From an uncultured bacterium (GTDB lineage Bacteria; Vulcanimicrobiota; CADAWZ01), in contig CASEKF010000019.1 in the NCBI GenBank assembly GCA_949288455.1, positions 1-64,000 on the forward strand: a stretch of DNA of 64,000 nt. Direction: 5' to 3'. A program made the translations under genes and the position numbers. Under the pieces are notes generated by a model. That model did not search any database. It saw only the letters and a list, made by a program, of their open reading frames with translations, and was not told the origin of the DNA. This document shows positions 36,022-45,562 of the stretch, in pieces (positions within the stretch are counted from its first letter, which is position 1; the number at the start of each line of letters is the position of its first letter).

Positions 36022-37692
36022 TTAAAAAAGACCTGAAATCAAGCCGGAGTCGTCTATATCAATATTTTCAGCCGCAGGATTCGCCGATAATCCGGGCATA
36101 GTCATAATATTGCCGGCCAAAGCTACTATAAATCCGGCTCCGGCAGAGACTCTAAGTTCTCTTACGTTAATAAAGAAATCTTTAGGAACGCCATATAGAG
36201 AAGGGTTGTCAGAAAAGCTGTACTGCGTTTTCGCGACGCATATAGGCAGTTTATCGAACCCGTACCCGCTCAGGCTTTCCATCTGTTTCTTAGCCGCGGG
36301 CGTAAATTTAGCTCCGCAGCCGCCGTAAATTTTTACAGCTATATTATCAAGTTTTTCAGAAATTGAAGAATTAAGATCATATGCGAATTCCAAGCTCGAT
36401 TCAGTTTCGCAAAGTTCAACAACCGCTTTCGCCAGCTCTATTCCTCCGGAAGATCCTTCTTTCCATACGTTCGACAGAGCCGCCCTGATTCCCGTTGATT
36501 CGCACTTAGCTAACAACGCTTCAATTTCAGCTTCGGTATCTGAAGGGAAAACGTTGATCGCTACGATGCATGGAAGTTTAAAAACCTCGCGTATATTTGA
36601 CACATGACGCTCTAAATTACAAAAGCCTCTGTCTAAAGCGTCTAAATTTTCTAAATTCAGCTCGGTTTTCTTGACCCCTCCATGATATTTTAAAGCCCTC
36701 GCCGTAGCTACTACTACGGCGCACGAAGGCTTAAGTCCGGAAGTTCTGCACTTTATGTCGAAAAATTTTTCCGCTCCCAAATCGGCTCCGAAGCCGGCTT
36801 CCGTAACAGCGTAATCGGCAATTCTCAAAGCCGTTTCAGTCGCGGCCAAAGAATTGCAGCCATGAGCTATATTCGCAAAAGGTCCGCCATGGATTAGAAC
36901 CGGAGTATGTTCTAACGTCTGCGCCAGATTAGGTTTCAAAGCGTCTTTTAAAAGCGCGGCCATAGCCCCCTGCGCTTTGAGCTCTCCGGCTCTTACCGGT
37001 TCGCCGGAATAGGTTCTGGCGGGTATTATGTCAGATAAACGCTTTTTCAGTTCTCCGATATCTTTAGACAAGCATAAAATAGCCATTACTTCCGAAGCCA
37101 CGGTAATATCAAAACCGTCTTCCCTTGGAACTCCGTCAGTCTTTCCGCCCAAACCCGATACGATATTTCTAAGCTGCCTGTCGTTAATATCAAGACAACG
37201 TCTCCAGGATATCTGCCTTGGATCTATGTTCAAAAGATTGCCATGATATATATGGGCGTCCAACATAGCCGCAAGAAGATTGTTCGCTGCGCCTACCGCG
37301 TGTATATCTCCCGTGAAATGAAGATTAATGTCTTCCATCGGCATAACCTGAGCCATACCTCCGCCGGCAGCTCCTCCCTTTAATCCGAATACCGGACCGA
37401 GAGAAGGTTCCCTCAAAGCCGCGGCGGCTTTCGCCCCTATCTTTGAGAGAGAATCGGCCAATCCTACGGTGGTAGTAGTTTTGCCTTCTCCCGCAGGCGT
37501 CGGAGTTATGGCCGTCACAAGAATTAATTTTCCCCTTTTAGCGGGCTCGGAGAGAAAAGATAAATTGATCTTAGCTTTATCACGACCGCATATTTCCAAA
37601 TATTTTGCCGGAATCGAGGCTTTTTCCGCTATTTCAGCAATATTTTTAGGACGCGCCGAACGAGCTATTTCTATATCGCTTTTAAATTTCAT
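36022..37692 (-). CDS. fhs: Formate-tetrahydrofolate ligase
   Basis: A 556-residue enzyme that makes 10-formyl-THF from formate, ATP and THF. The ATP-binding motif [20 protein letters not shown] and the following [19 protein letters not shown] block are nearly invariant in the family; the formate/THF-binding [14 protein letters not shown] also fits. Length matches the usual 550-560. In acetogens and purine-degrading anaerobes it captures or releases formate. It reads in the same direction as ygeW and ygeY upstream, but a terminator separates it from ygeW. Confidence 0.97.
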   Translation of the reverse strand: MKFKSDIEIARSARPKNIAEIAEKASIPAKYLEICGRDKAKINLSFLSEPAKRGKLILVTAITPTPAGEGKTTTTVGLADSLSKIGAKAAAALREPSLGPVFGLKGGAAGGGMAQVMPMEDINLHFTGDIHAVGAANNLLAAMLDAHIYHGNLLNIDPRQISWRRCLDINDRQLRNIVSGLGGKTDGVPREDGFDITVASEVMAILCLSKDIGELKKRLSDIIPARTYSGEPVRAGELKAQGAMAALLKDALKPNLAQTLEHTPVLIHGGPFANIAHGCNSLAATETALRIADYAVTEAGFGADLGAEKFFDIKCRTSGLKPSCAVVVATARALKYHGGVKKTELNLENLDALDRGFCNLERHVSNIREVFKLPCIVAINVFPSDTEAEIEALLAKCESTGIRAALSNVWKEGSSGGIELAKAVVELCETESSLEFAYDLNSSISEKLDNIAVKIYGGCGAKFTPAAKKQMESLSGYGFDKLPICVAKTQYSFSDNPSLYGVPKDFFINVRELRVSAGAGFIVALAGNIMTMPGLSANPAAENIDIDDSGLISGLF

Positions 37693-37769
37693 AAACTTTA
37701 CTCCTTATTTTATTAAAAAATCGGGTAGGAGACGGAAATTTTCTATAGTTAAAAATTCGGACTTTAAAA

Positions 37770-37796
37770 AAGGAGGCGATATTTGTTCGCCTCCTT
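37770..37796 (-). terminator. Terminator after ygeW
   Basis: AAGGAGGCGA (37796-37787 on the minus strand) pairs perfectly with TCGCCTCCTT (37779-37770), with a 7-base loop. A T-run then follows. It separates ygeW from fhs. Confidence 0.8.
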
Positions 37797-37812
37797 CAAG
37801 TATTTTTTGAAA

Positions 37813-39012
37813 TTATTTTATTCTAGGCTTAGACTCATTTAAAAGAGCGCCGAAAGTATCGGCGGGATCCGCTTTCTTGGCTAAGAATATCATAGCCGCT
37901 ATTATATAAGGCTTAAAGCTGGCTTGTTTATAAAGGGGAATCCTATAACGATCAAAGACGGAAGCAGCCACTTCTCCGGCTTTGCAAGAAACTCCGGTTA
38001 TATCGGCAGGCAGACAGTGAAGATAAAGAGCTTCTCCATTTTTAGTCTTTTTCATCATTTCTTCGGTGCATTCCCAATTTTTAAACTTAGCGTTTTGTTC
38101 CAGGAGTTCCTTTTCAAGTTTCTTTATGCCTTCTATATCTGATTCTACGTAAAGCTTGGATCTTTTTTCCATGGCTTTAAACGGAGCCCAGCTTTTAGGA
38201 TATACTATATCGGCTCCTTCAAACGCTTCTTCCATAGAATTAGTTTTAAGGAATTTGCACCCTAAAAGCTCGGCGTTTTTCCTTCCTATCTTCTCGACCT
38301 CAGGCATTATCTCGTAACCTTCCGGATGCGCCAAAGTCACGTCCATGCCGAATCGGGTCATTAACCCTATTACTCCCTGAGGAACGGACAACGGCTTTCC
38401 GTAAGACGGAGAATAAGCCCAGGTCATAGCCACTTTCTTACCTCTAAGTTTTTCGACTCCCCCAAAATGATGGATGACATGAAGCATATCCGCCATAATC
38501 TGAGTGGGATGGTCTATATCGCACTGCAAATCGACTAAAACCGGCCTCTGTTCGAGAACTCCGTCTCTATAACCTTCCTCGACGGATTTAGCCACGCTTC
38601 TCATATATTTATTTCCTTCGCCTATATACATATCGTCTCTTATGCCGATAACGTCGGCCATAAACGATATCATATTAGCCGTCTCTCTTACCGTTTCTCC
38701 ATGCGCGATCTGAGATCTGCTTTCGTCAAGATCCTGAACTTCGATGCCTAACATATTGCAGGCCGACGCAAAACTGAATCTTGTTCTTGTCGAATTGTCG
38801 CGGAAAAGAGAAATCCCAAGACCGGAATCAAAAATTCTGGTCGAAATATTAGCTTCTCTCAAACCTCGCAAGATATCGGCGGCAAGAAACGTCGCCATAA
38901 TTTCATCGTCTGTCTTATGCCAGGTTTCAAAAAAATCGTTTAGATACATATTTTTATAATCATAATCCGTAAGACGGCTTATTAATTTGGCGATTTTTAC
39001 TTTATCCATCAT
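37813..39012 (-). CDS. ygeW: YgeW-type knotted carbamoyltransferase
   Basis: A 399-residue transcarbamylase paralogue. The carbamoyl-phosphate motif is DNSTRTRFSFASA, with the STRTR core. HGETVRETANMISFMADVIGIRDD and LQCDIDHPTQIMADM carry the conserved substrate loops. HCLPADITGVSC gives the C-terminal HCLP motif. Length and insertions fit the YgeW group, a carbamoyltransferase found beside YgeY in selenium- and purine-linked clusters whose acceptor is not settled. It lies 84 bp downstream of ygeY on the same strand, so the two are probably one operon. ATG at 39012 has AGGAG upstream. Confidence 0.9.
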   Translation of the reverse strand: MMDKVKIAKLISRLTDYDYKNMYLNDFFETWHKTDDEIMATFLAADILRGLREANISTRIFDSGLGISLFRDNSTRTRFSFASACNMLGIEVQDLDESRSQIAHGETVRETANMISFMADVIGIRDDMYIGEGNKYMRSVAKSVEEGYRDGVLEQRPVLVDLQCDIDHPTQIMADMLHVIHHFGGVEKLRGKKVAMTWAYSPSYGKPLSVPQGVIGLMTRFGMDVTLAHPEGYEIMPEVEKIGRKNAELLGCKFLKTNSMEEAFEGADIVYPKSWAPFKAMEKRSKLYVESDIEGIKKLEKELLEQNAKFKNWECTEEMMKKTKNGEALYLHCLPADITGVSCKAGEVAASVFDRYRIPLYKQASFKPYIIAAMIFLAKKADPADTFGALLNESKPRIK

Positions 39013-39096
39013 AAAACTCCTAATTGATTTAATAAAAACGTCGATTAATTTAAAATTAAAAATAATAGTACGATAAAAGCGTATAAAGGACTTAAA

Positions 39097-40311
39097 CTAT
39101 TTCTTCAAATTTTTATAATATATTTCCGGCAAAGCCGCATATAAAGCGCAACAACGCACCAGATCGGCCTTCCAGGTCTTCTCGTTAGGGGCGTGAGCTT
39201 CTTTCTCTTTTCCCGGGCCAAATCCGATAACCGGAATATTAAACATACCCATAATAGAAACTCCGTTCGTAGAAAAAGTCCATTTGTCTACGCAAGGATC
39301 GGCGTCAAACAGCGAAGAATACGACTCGACGGCAGAACGACAAAGGATATGGTCTTCAGGGATAGTCCAAGTCGGGAAATAACAATCCGTAGGATATTGC
39401 AATCCGGTCCATGAAGGTCTGTCATATGTATACATAGACACCTCGACTCTATCTCTTATGGCGTTTACGGAAGGAAGTTCCCTTATCTGTCCCAACGCAA
39501 GTTCTGCGTCTTCTCCCGCAGTAAGCCTGCGATCGATCGATATCGTGCAACCGTCGGCCACCGCGCAGCGGGAAGGCGAAGAATGGAATATCTGAGAAAC
39601 GGTAAGCGAACCTTTTCCAAGGAAAGGATCCGTTTTCAATCTCAAATGAAGATTTTCCAAATCATGCAAAATACGCGCCATATCGAAAATAGCGTTCTGT
39701 CCTCTCTCGGGAGCGCTGCCATGAGAAGATACGCCCTTTACTTCCACTTTAATCTCCATGCGTCCCCTATGGCCTCTGTAAATTTTGCCGTCAGTAGGCT
39801 CGGTTGAAACGACGAAATCAGGCTTTAGCCCATGTTCTTTAATCAAATACTGCCAACACAGCCCGTCGCAATCCTCTTCCTGAACAGTTCCTACCATAGC
39901 CACAGTTATATCGTCGGGAACTAAATTAAGTTCTTTCATAATTTTTCCGGCGTAAACCATCGAAGCCATTCCGCCCTTTTGATCCGAAGTTCCTCTTCCT
40001 CCTATTTCCGCGTCGGTTTCATATCCTTCGTACGGATCAAACTCCCAATTTTCTCTTAGACCTATTCCTACGGTATCGATATGAGCGTCAAAAGCTATCA
40101 AACGCGCTCCTTTTCCAATATAGCCTATAACGTTACCCATTTTGTCAATTTCCACTCTGTCAAAGCCGACTTTTTCCATTTCCCTTTTTATTCTTAAAAT
40201 AACTTGCTCTTCTTCGCAGCTTTCAGATGGAATTTTAACTATATCCCTTAAAAAACAAACCATATCCTTCTCATATTTTTGAGACAGGTCATTAATTCCG
40301 CGGAAATCCAT
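39097..40311 (-). CDS. ygeY: YgeY-family selenium-linked hydrolase
   Basis: A 404-residue M20-type metallohydrolase. Metal sites: [23 protein letters not shown], the EED pair in VQEEDCDG, and a late His in [10 protein letters not shown]. The length and middle part ([22 protein letters not shown]) fit YgeY, listed as a selenium-metabolism hydrolase because it occurs with molybdenum hydroxylase genes. It probably cleaves an N-carbamoyl or N-acyl amino acid. ATG at 40311 has AGGAGG upstream and starts a unit with ygeW. It is divergent from the XdhC-family gene, sharing a 175-bp intergenic region. Confidence 0.9.
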   Translation of the reverse strand: MDFRGINDLSQKYEKDMVCFLRDIVKIPSESCEEEQVILRIKREMEKVGFDRVEIDKMGNVIGYIGKGARLIAFDAHIDTVGIGLRENWEFDPYEGYETDAEIGGRGTSDQKGGMASMVYAGKIMKELNLVPDDITVAMVGTVQEEDCDGLCWQYLIKEHGLKPDFVVSTEPTDGKIYRGHRGRMEIKVEVKGVSSHGSAPERGQNAIFDMARILHDLENLHLRLKTDPFLGKGSLTVSQIFHSSPSRCAVADGCTISIDRRLTAGEDAELALGQIRELPSVNAIRDRVEVSMYTYDRPSWTGLQYPTDCYFPTWTIPEDHILCRSAVESYSSLFDADPCVDKWTFSTNGVSIMGMFNIPVIGFGPGKEKEAHAPNEKTWKADLVRCCALYAALPEIYYKNLKK

Positions 40312-40486
40312 CCCGAGGCACCTCCTGAAAAAACGTCGTTCAAAAATAAAAGCGCCGTAACAACGCCACTCTTCATAGACAATTCTTTAAAGTTTATTTT
40401 TATCCTGTTTTATAAAAAAACAAAATACCAAGCCAAAGAAAAAGGAAAAAATCAAAGTATCAAAAATAACCCAAGAAAGAGCAAAT

Positions 40487-41299
40487 ATGAAAGGGAAACT
40501 TATGGACATAAACAAAAAACTGGCTCAATTTTTAGAAAGCGGAAGAGAATTCGCACTAGCGACGGTAATAGAGGCGACCGGAAGCTCTCCGGCAAGAAGC
40601 GGCTTTAAAATGATCGTCTCCAACGAAGAATTCCTAGGAACCGTAGGAGGCGGAACTCTAGAATATAAAACGGTAGAAGCGGCTAGAGAAACTTTAAAAA
40701 GAAAAAAAAATTCTTTGATTGCATTTGATCTCAAAAATATAGGAATGACATGCGGCGGACAAGCTAAAATATTTTTCGAGTATATTCAAGGAGAAAAAAG
40801 AATGTACATTTTCGGAGGAGGGCATATATGCCAGGCCTTTTCGCCGATCGCCGCGTCTTTAGGATTTAAAATCACCGTTCTAGACAACAGATCGGACGTC
40901 GCGAATAAAGAAAAACAGCCCTTCGCACACGAAATCGTTTGCGAAGAATTTGAATCAGGAATAGATAAAATGAAATTTGGAGACAACTCGTTCGCGCTTA
41001 TAGCGACTAACAAACATGCGTACGACGGAGCGGTGATAAAAAAGTTATGCGAACAAGAAGAAAAATTTAGATACATAGCCATGATAGGCTCGAAAACAAA
41101 AGTGAAAACATGCTTGGAAGAACTTATCGATATGGGAATAAAAATCGAAACTCTAAAAAAAATATACTCTCCGGCCGGCTTGAAGATAGGAGGCGATTCT
41201 CCGGCTGAAATAGCCGTAGCCATAGCCGCGGAAGTTATAGCTTTCGAACATGGAAAAGACGTTCCTAATATGAAAACTAATCTCGTCGGAGAAACGTAA
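40487..41299 (+). CDS. XdhC/CoxF-family molybdenum-hydroxylase maturation protein
   Basis: A 270-residue protein of the XdhC family, which inserts sulfurated molybdenum cofactor into xanthine dehydrogenase-like enzymes. N-terminal domain: FALATVIEATGSSPARSGFKMIV and TVGGGTLE. Then GMTCGGQAKIFFEYI with the conserved Cys. The Rossmann-like C-terminal domain starts MYIFGGGHICQAFSPIAASLGFKITVLDNR. It pairs divergently with ygeY, as in known selenium-dependent hydroxylase clusters. No hydroxylase subunit is encoded here. A second in-frame ATG lies at 40502; the first is kept. Confidence 0.88.
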   Translation: MKGKLMDINKKLAQFLESGREFALATVIEATGSSPARSGFKMIVSNEEFLGTVGGGTLEYKTVEAARETLKRKKNSLIAFDLKNIGMTCGGQAKIFFEYIQGEKRMYIFGGGHICQAFSPIAASLGFKITVLDNRSDVANKEKQPFAHEIVCEEFESGIDKMKFGDNSFALIATNKHAYDGAVIKKLCEQEEKFRYIAMIGSKTKVKTCLEELIDMGIKIETLKKIYSPAGLKIGGDSPAEIAVAIAAEVIAFEHGKDVPNMKTNLVGET

Positions 41300-41380
41300 A
41301 AAACTAACTAACGATATAGAAAGTCCGTTCAGAACGTAAGTTGATCGAAAATGCAAAAGCCTCGAAAACGGTCTCGCAAA

Positions 41381-41400
41381 TCGATCGCGATCGATCGCGA
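41381..41400. repeat. Tandem 10-bp palindrome array
   Basis: TCGATCGCGA occurs twice in a row. Together with the preceding A they make overlapping perfect palindromes (ATCGATCG/CGATCGAT and TCGCGATC/GATCGCGA) in an otherwise AT-rich intergenic gap between convergent genes. It holds two GATC methylation sites. Confidence 0.6.
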
Positions 41401-41441
41401 GCATTAACAGAGGAAAAGGAATAAAGAACGCTCGATCTTGA

Positions 41442-41514
41442 CTGTAGAGATTGACCGTAAAATTAAACGGGTATAAAATTCATCTCCGTTTAATTTTACG
41501 GTCAATCTCTACAG
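41442..41514. terminator. Perfect 29-bp inverted repeat, bidirectional terminator
   Basis: Arms 41442-41470 and 41486-41514 are exact complements, with a 15-base loop. It lies between convergent genes (ends at 41299 + and 41543 -). The stem is as unusually long as that of the repeat at 13168-13230. Confidence 0.65.
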
Positions 41515-41542
41515 CCGGCGCAATTTATCGCGCTCAAGAATC

Positions 41543-41980
41543 TCAAATAGCGGCCCGAACCTTATTGATTTTATCCGTAACGGTAAGAAATAGACTTACG
41601 CACTCTCCCATATTTTCAATATTGGGATCTTTAGAGTATGTTTTTACGGACTCCAGCAAAACGGTGACTAAATCTAAAGTAGTAAGAATAATTTTAAGTT
41701 TATCGGCGTTTTCCGGAGCAGATTTCAAAGCTTCCCTCAATTCGTCTTTTTTCGCGTTATTGCTTTCAGAAAGAGCGGCATAATATTTATCAAGAATTTC
41801 CAAAGGCTGAGTTTTATTATGAACGGCCTCCAAAGCTCCCAGCAGAGAATCAAATCCGGGATTTTCCGGATCGACGGGAGCGCTGGTTAAAGAAACGTCT
41901 CCATAAATAGATTTTATAGCTTGTTCCTGCCGAAGTTCTTTCACGGCCTTTTCTGCCGCTTTATTAAAATCCTCGTTCAT
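41543..41980 (-). CDS. Small all-helical protein of unknown function
   Basis: A 145-residue acidic, helical protein with no signal peptide or membrane helix. It is rich in Lys/Glu/Asp/Asn (MNEDFNKAAEKAVKELRQEQ start; a KLKIILTTLDLVTVLLESVK helix later). I do not recognise it. It lies just before the CHAP protein's stretch on the same strand and after a long inverted repeat. It could be a chaperone for one of the signal-less proteins, but nothing proves that. Confidence 0.5.
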   Translation of the reverse strand: MNEDFNKAAEKAVKELRQEQAIKSIYGDVSLTSAPVDPENPGFDSLLGALEAVHNKTQPLEILDKYYAALSESNNAKKDELREALKSAPENADKLKIILTTLDLVTVLLESVKTYSKDPNIENMGECVSLFLTVTDKINKVRAAI

Positions 41981-42171
41981 ATGAGCTTATAGTCCTTTCT
42001 TAATATAATTACGCCATAAACAATCTTTCAAAATTTCTCAATCAAAAACGTCTTAATATACGTTAAGGCTACCGGCATATCATAACTTAAACTCCAATGT
42101 TAAACGCTTAAGCCAAAAAACGACGTTTTACTAATCTTCTCTTTTAAAAAATATTTCTCCTTCTACAAAAA

Positions 42172-42210
42172 CTCCGCCGCATTCCGAACCATAGTCGGAA
42201 TACGACGGAG
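42172..42210 (-). terminator. Terminator after the CHAP gene
   Basis: CTCCGCCGCATTCCGA (42172-42187) pairs with TCGGAATACGACGGAG (42195-42210), with G-U wobbles, followed on the minus strand by a T-rich stretch. It is about 40 bp past the CHAP gene stop. Confidence 0.7.
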
Positions 42211-42248
42211 AAAAATAACTTTTACGCTAACGAACGCATTAAAACTAA

Positions 42249-43208
42249 TTAATCTTTATGATAGAAGACGCCGCTTCTCGCGCTTCCGGTATCTCTGGTA
42301 ATTTCCTGAATGCTGTCTCCATTATTGTTGGAACCTATCAAAGTAGGAGGATTACCGGCTTTTTCGACAATTTCAGTATGACCGCGGCTATCGTTAATCC
42401 AAACGTCTCCCGGTTGAGCCTGAGAAGCTGGGACTTGTCTGAAACCTTCGGCTATCAATCCTTTTTCGAAAGCTTTAACGTTAATATAATGGTTTTTAAG
42501 CTTCCCGGTAGATTCCAGAAGCGAACTTACAAAATCGACGCAGTTATTGTTTCTACCGCCTGCGGCAGTGAAATGAGGAAGTTCTCCCTTAAGACTGGCG
42601 GAATCCCTGCCAAGATATTTCTGAGCAAGAGCTACGGCCTCATTATTGGAAGTAGAAGGAGAAGTCCCGCTCATAGCCCCGGAGGATCCAACGGGATAAC
42701 TGCCGCTTCCGCCGCCATATCCGCCGCCGGAAGCTCCGATGGGAAGTCCGCCGCCATATCCGCCGCCGGAAGCTCCGATAGGCAATCCTCCGGCCATACC
42801 CGTCTCTCCCATCATCTGCTGCTGCATCATCATCTGCAACATCATCATCATCTGCATCATCATCATAAGCATCAACATCATCTGATTATTCTGAGCTTGC
42901 CCTCCAAACATACTTCCGGCAGGCGAAACCGCTCCGCCAAATCCCGGAACCATCCCTAACCCCATGGAATTTAAGGGATTCATTCCGGCATTGCCAAACA
43001 TAGACGAAAGGTTTCCAATAGAACTATAAGGATCGTTTTTATCAGGAGAAAGATTAGATACGTCTCCGCCTAAATTAATGCTAAAACTTAAATTTATGCC
43101 TACGTTAGGAGTCATAGCTCCCATAGACGTCAATCCGCCAAAAGAATTCAAAGGACTAACCCCGCCGGGAAAACCAAAGGGACTCATTCCGCCAATTCCG
43201 AAATTCAT
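42249..43208 (-). CDS. Signal-less CHAP-domain peptidoglycan hydrolase-like protein
   Basis: A 319-residue protein; ATG at 43208 has AAGGAGG ten bases upstream (a TTG two codons earlier is less likely). It has no signal peptide. Residues 1-105 are Gly/Ser/Met/Pro-rich with DPYSSIGNLSS, VPGF and FGGQ motifs. Residues 110-133 are an extreme Met/Gln run (about 16 Met in 24). Then two exact copies of GLPIGASGGGYGG (141-166). The C-terminal part (about 190-319) looks like a CHAP/NlpC-type cysteine hydrolase: NNNCVDFVSSLLE with likely Cys223, then GDVWINDSRGHTEIV with His277, and LIGSNNNGD. The N-terminal plan matches the GH73-like protein at 8928-9854. It is flanked by its own terminator. Confidence 0.72.
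   Translation of the reverse strand: MNFGIGGMSPFGFPGGVSPLNSFGGLTSMGAMTPNVGINLSFSINLGGDVSNLSPDKNDPYSSIGNLSSMFGNAGMNPLNSMGLGMVPGFGGAVSPAGSMFGGQAQNNQMMLMLMMMMQMMMMLQMMMQQQMMGETGMAGGLPIGASGGGYGGGLPIGASGGGYGGGSGSYPVGSSGAMSGTSPSTSNNEAVALAQKYLGRDSASLKGELPHFTAAGGRNNNCVDFVSSLLESTGKLKNHYINVKAFEKGLIAEGFRQVPASQAQPGDVWINDSRGHTEIVEKAGNPPTLIGSNNNGDSIQEITRDTGSARSGVFYHKD
42711..42788 (-). repeat. Tandem 39-bp coding repeat in the CHAP gene
   Basis: Two adjacent copies encode the identical 13-residue unit GLPIGASGGGYGG. The copies differ at a few wobble bases. Such a repeat can expand or contract by slippage. Confidence 0.75.
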
Positions 43209-43407
43209 TAACAACTATCCTCCTTAAAAATATTTTAATAATTAGTTCAAAATTTATAACAATTTAGTTTAATTTTAAAACGATAAAACTTTAAAATTAA
43301 TATATGTCAAAAACTTTCTTGTCTATATTATATAACTAATTGCTAATCAAAATATTTATAATTATTGTAACATATATAAATCTTTTGTAAACTTTTATTA
43401 AAAATAT

Positions 43408-43980
43408 TTAATTTCTGACAAATCTTTTTTGAACGGAATAACCAAATTTACCTATTTTCTTACCTAATAATCTATACTCTCCATGAGAATAGGCGATAAG
43501 AGAAGAATCTTCCAGCTTTAAACGTCCTTTTTTATCCAATAAACATTCAGCCGCGTTAACCGCTTCAATAGAAGCCATAAACATATCATGAGATCCTAAT
43601 TCTATCACTCGAGTAACTTTACATTCCAAATTTACCGGAGAGTCGGCAAGACAAGGCGAGGATATTTTCGAAGATTTCTGCAGCTTCAAACCCATAGCTT
43701 TAATTTTATCAATTTCAGCCCCGGATTTAACTCCGCAAAAATCGGCGGCTCTACATAACTTTTCCGTAACCAGATTAATCGTAAAACATCCGGAATCAAC
43801 AATAATTCCATGAGAAAACCGTTCTTTTCTTAAGGATACATACGTCATAGGCGGTTCTGAATTTATAATGCCGGTCCAAGCCGCGGTCATAACGTTAGGC
43901 TTTTCAAAAGTACCGCAAGATACCATTATCAGGGGAAGAGGATAAAGCATTGTTCCGGGTTTCCATACGAGTTTTTTCAT
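43408..43980 (-). CDS. Flavin reductase-like FMN-binding protein
   Basis: A 190-residue protein of the flavin reductase (FMN-binding split-barrel) family. ATG at 43980 has GGAGG seven bases upstream. Signatures: PGTMLYPLPLIMVSCGTFEKPNVMTAAWTG near the start, then PPMTYVSLRKERFSHGII, then CFTINLVTEK. In anaerobes these supply reduced flavin or act as oxygen/NO-scavenging partners. It is a single gene; a weak terminator lies upstream in the gap to the carboxypeptidase. Confidence 0.88.
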   Translation of the reverse strand: MKKLVWKPGTMLYPLPLIMVSCGTFEKPNVMTAAWTGIINSEPPMTYVSLRKERFSHGIIVDSGCFTINLVTEKLCRAADFCGVKSGAEIDKIKAMGLKLQKSSKISSPCLADSPVNLECKVTRVIELGSHDMFMASIEAVNAAECLLDKKGRLKLEDSSLIAYSHGEYRLLGKKIGKFGYSVQKRFVRN

Positions 43981-44006
43981 CAATAAACCTCCGTCTGTAA
44001 ATAAAA

Positions 44007-44030
44007 GTCCCGGAACGAAGCTCCAGAGAC
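44007..44030 (-). terminator. Likely terminator after the carboxypeptidase gene
   Basis: On the minus strand GTCTCTGGA...TTCCGGGAC forms a stem with wobble pairs, then TTTTATTT. It lies between the carboxypeptidase stop and the flavin reductase start. Moderate support. Confidence 0.4.
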
Positions 44031-44057
44031 ATCTTTGCCGATGAATTATTTTATCGT

Positions 44058-45488
44058 CTAGCCATTGTTAGCTATGATATTCACGATATTGTCTTCAAAA
44101 CCTTTATACACGGACGCGCCGTACTGATGATTGTTTGAAATTATGGAAAAAACTACGGTGTCTCCGCTCAAAGTTTCGACATATCCGGATAAAGCCGAAA
44201 CATTATTTATAGATCCCGTTTTAGCTCTAACTTTTATATTGGACATTCTATACTTTAAAGTTCCGTCGACTCCGGACTGCGGCATCGTTTTAATAAAATC
44301 GGCGAATTTATCGGAAGAAAACATATAAACAAGCAATTCGCCTAACTGCTTAGCCGTGGTCTTATTTTCCTCAGACAACCCGCAGCCGTCCGCAAGAACT
44401 AAATTCTCAACGCTGACGCCCGCGTCTTCCAACATAGCGAAAACCGCTTTGGAAGCGTTCTCTCGACTTCCTTTTCCCAATTGCTCGGCTCCTATAGTTT
44501 TAAAAATATGCTGCGCTAAAAAATTATCGCTATCCTTCATCATAGGTATAAGTATATCTATCATTTTCGGAGACTCATGTCTAGCAAGCTCGACAAATTC
44601 AGAATACTTATATCGGGAATTTATTTCGGAAATGAGCTTCGTTTCGCCGGTATTGTATATACTCTGTTCTCTTAAGGCATTTTCAAATGCGTCAAGAGTA
44701 AAAAGCGAAGGGTTATGAATAGGAATCAAAGCGCCTCCCGATTCATAAGGAGAAAGAGCTCCGGATATAGTCACGTCGTTAGAATCCCGTTTTCTGGTCA
44801 CTTTGACGGCAGTATAAGGCCTTTCTACGGTCTTGTCTATAAGATTTATAATCGAAGTGTTTGGAAAGAAAGACGCGACGCCGTCGGTCATAGTTATTTG
44901 AATCAAGTTTGCGTTAAGAGAAAGACCTGCGCATTGAGCCGCATAAGTGTCCAGCATATAGCGATCCTTCCATCCGAGTCCCAAAAATTCTCTGTCAAAA
45001 ACGGAATCGTCTCCTATTATATCTCCGGTAAATAATCTTAATCCCTTACAGGCCAACTCGCTGGCAAATTCTTCAAGAACTTGGGTGGGATTATCCATAA
45101 AAGGCTCGCAAAAAGTAGGATCGCCTGACCCCACTAAATACAAAGAACTTTCCATAACCCCGCGAGTCTTATCTATGGGCGTTCCGTAAAGGCAAGTCGT
45201 ATACTTATAATCCGAGCCTAAATAGTAAAGAGCGGCCGCAGCCGTAAATATTTTTAAATTTGACGCCGGGCTCAAAGGCATAGTCGAATTATATTGATAA
45301 AGAGGAACTCCTCTGGAATCGGCGACATATATGCTTACGTCCGCGCTATTAGCGGCCTCAGACGCAAGAACATAATTATTTAGCTCCTCGGCGAGAGTTC
45401 TGCTTATGGGATATGCGGAGGAAACTAACGATAAAAAGAAGAAAACAGAAACTAATATAAAAGATAATTTTCTATTTAGCGGCGACAT
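44058..45488 (-). CDS. dacB: D-Ala-D-Ala carboxypeptidase/endopeptidase, PBP4/S13 family
   Basis: A 476-residue S13 peptidase; ATG at 45488 (MSPLNRKLSFILVSV) is chosen with GGAG upstream and gives a signal peptide. The catalytic Ser-x-x-Lys is SNLK in SPASNLKIF. The S-x-N motif is SDN in KDSDNFLAQ. KTGS opens the C-terminal motif (KTGSINNVSALSGYV). The large insert typical of PBP4 (ALYYLGSDYKYTTCLYG and later) is present. It trims or cuts peptidoglycan in the periplasm. Twelve bp separate it from the upstream DUF5693 gene, so they are likely one operon. Confidence 0.92.
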   Translation of the reverse strand: MSPLNRKLSFILVSVFFFLSLVSSAYPISRTLAEELNNYVLASEAANSADVSIYVADSRGVPLYQYNSTMPLSPASNLKIFTAAAALYYLGSDYKYTTCLYGTPIDKTRGVMESSLYLVGSGDPTFCEPFMDNPTQVLEEFASELACKGLRLFTGDIIGDDSVFDREFLGLGWKDRYMLDTYAAQCAGLSLNANLIQITMTDGVASFFPNTSIINLIDKTVERPYTAVKVTRKRDSNDVTISGALSPYESGGALIPIHNPSLFTLDAFENALREQSIYNTGETKLISEINSRYKYSEFVELARHESPKMIDILIPMMKDSDNFLAQHIFKTIGAEQLGKGSRENASKAVFAMLEDAGVSVENLVLADGCGLSEENKTTAKQLGELLVYMFSSDKFADFIKTMPQSGVDGTLKYRMSNIKVRAKTGSINNVSALSGYVETLSGDTVVFSIISNNHQYGASVYKGFEDNIVNIIANNG

Positions 45489-45562
45489 TTTCAATACTCC
45501 GACAAATACAATTTCAAAAGATTCCAAAATTATTCTATAGAAATATTTCAAAAATCCTTTCT

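Noticed and set aside
36022-41299. Complete anaerobic purine-degradation operon
   Set aside because: Key enzymes (hydroxylase, hydantoinase, ygeX, ssnA) are not in the window, so only parts are called.
42258-42959. Plus-strand 233-residue frame over the CHAP gene
   Set aside because: It is antisense to a supported gene; the His-rich stretch is just the reverse of the Met run.
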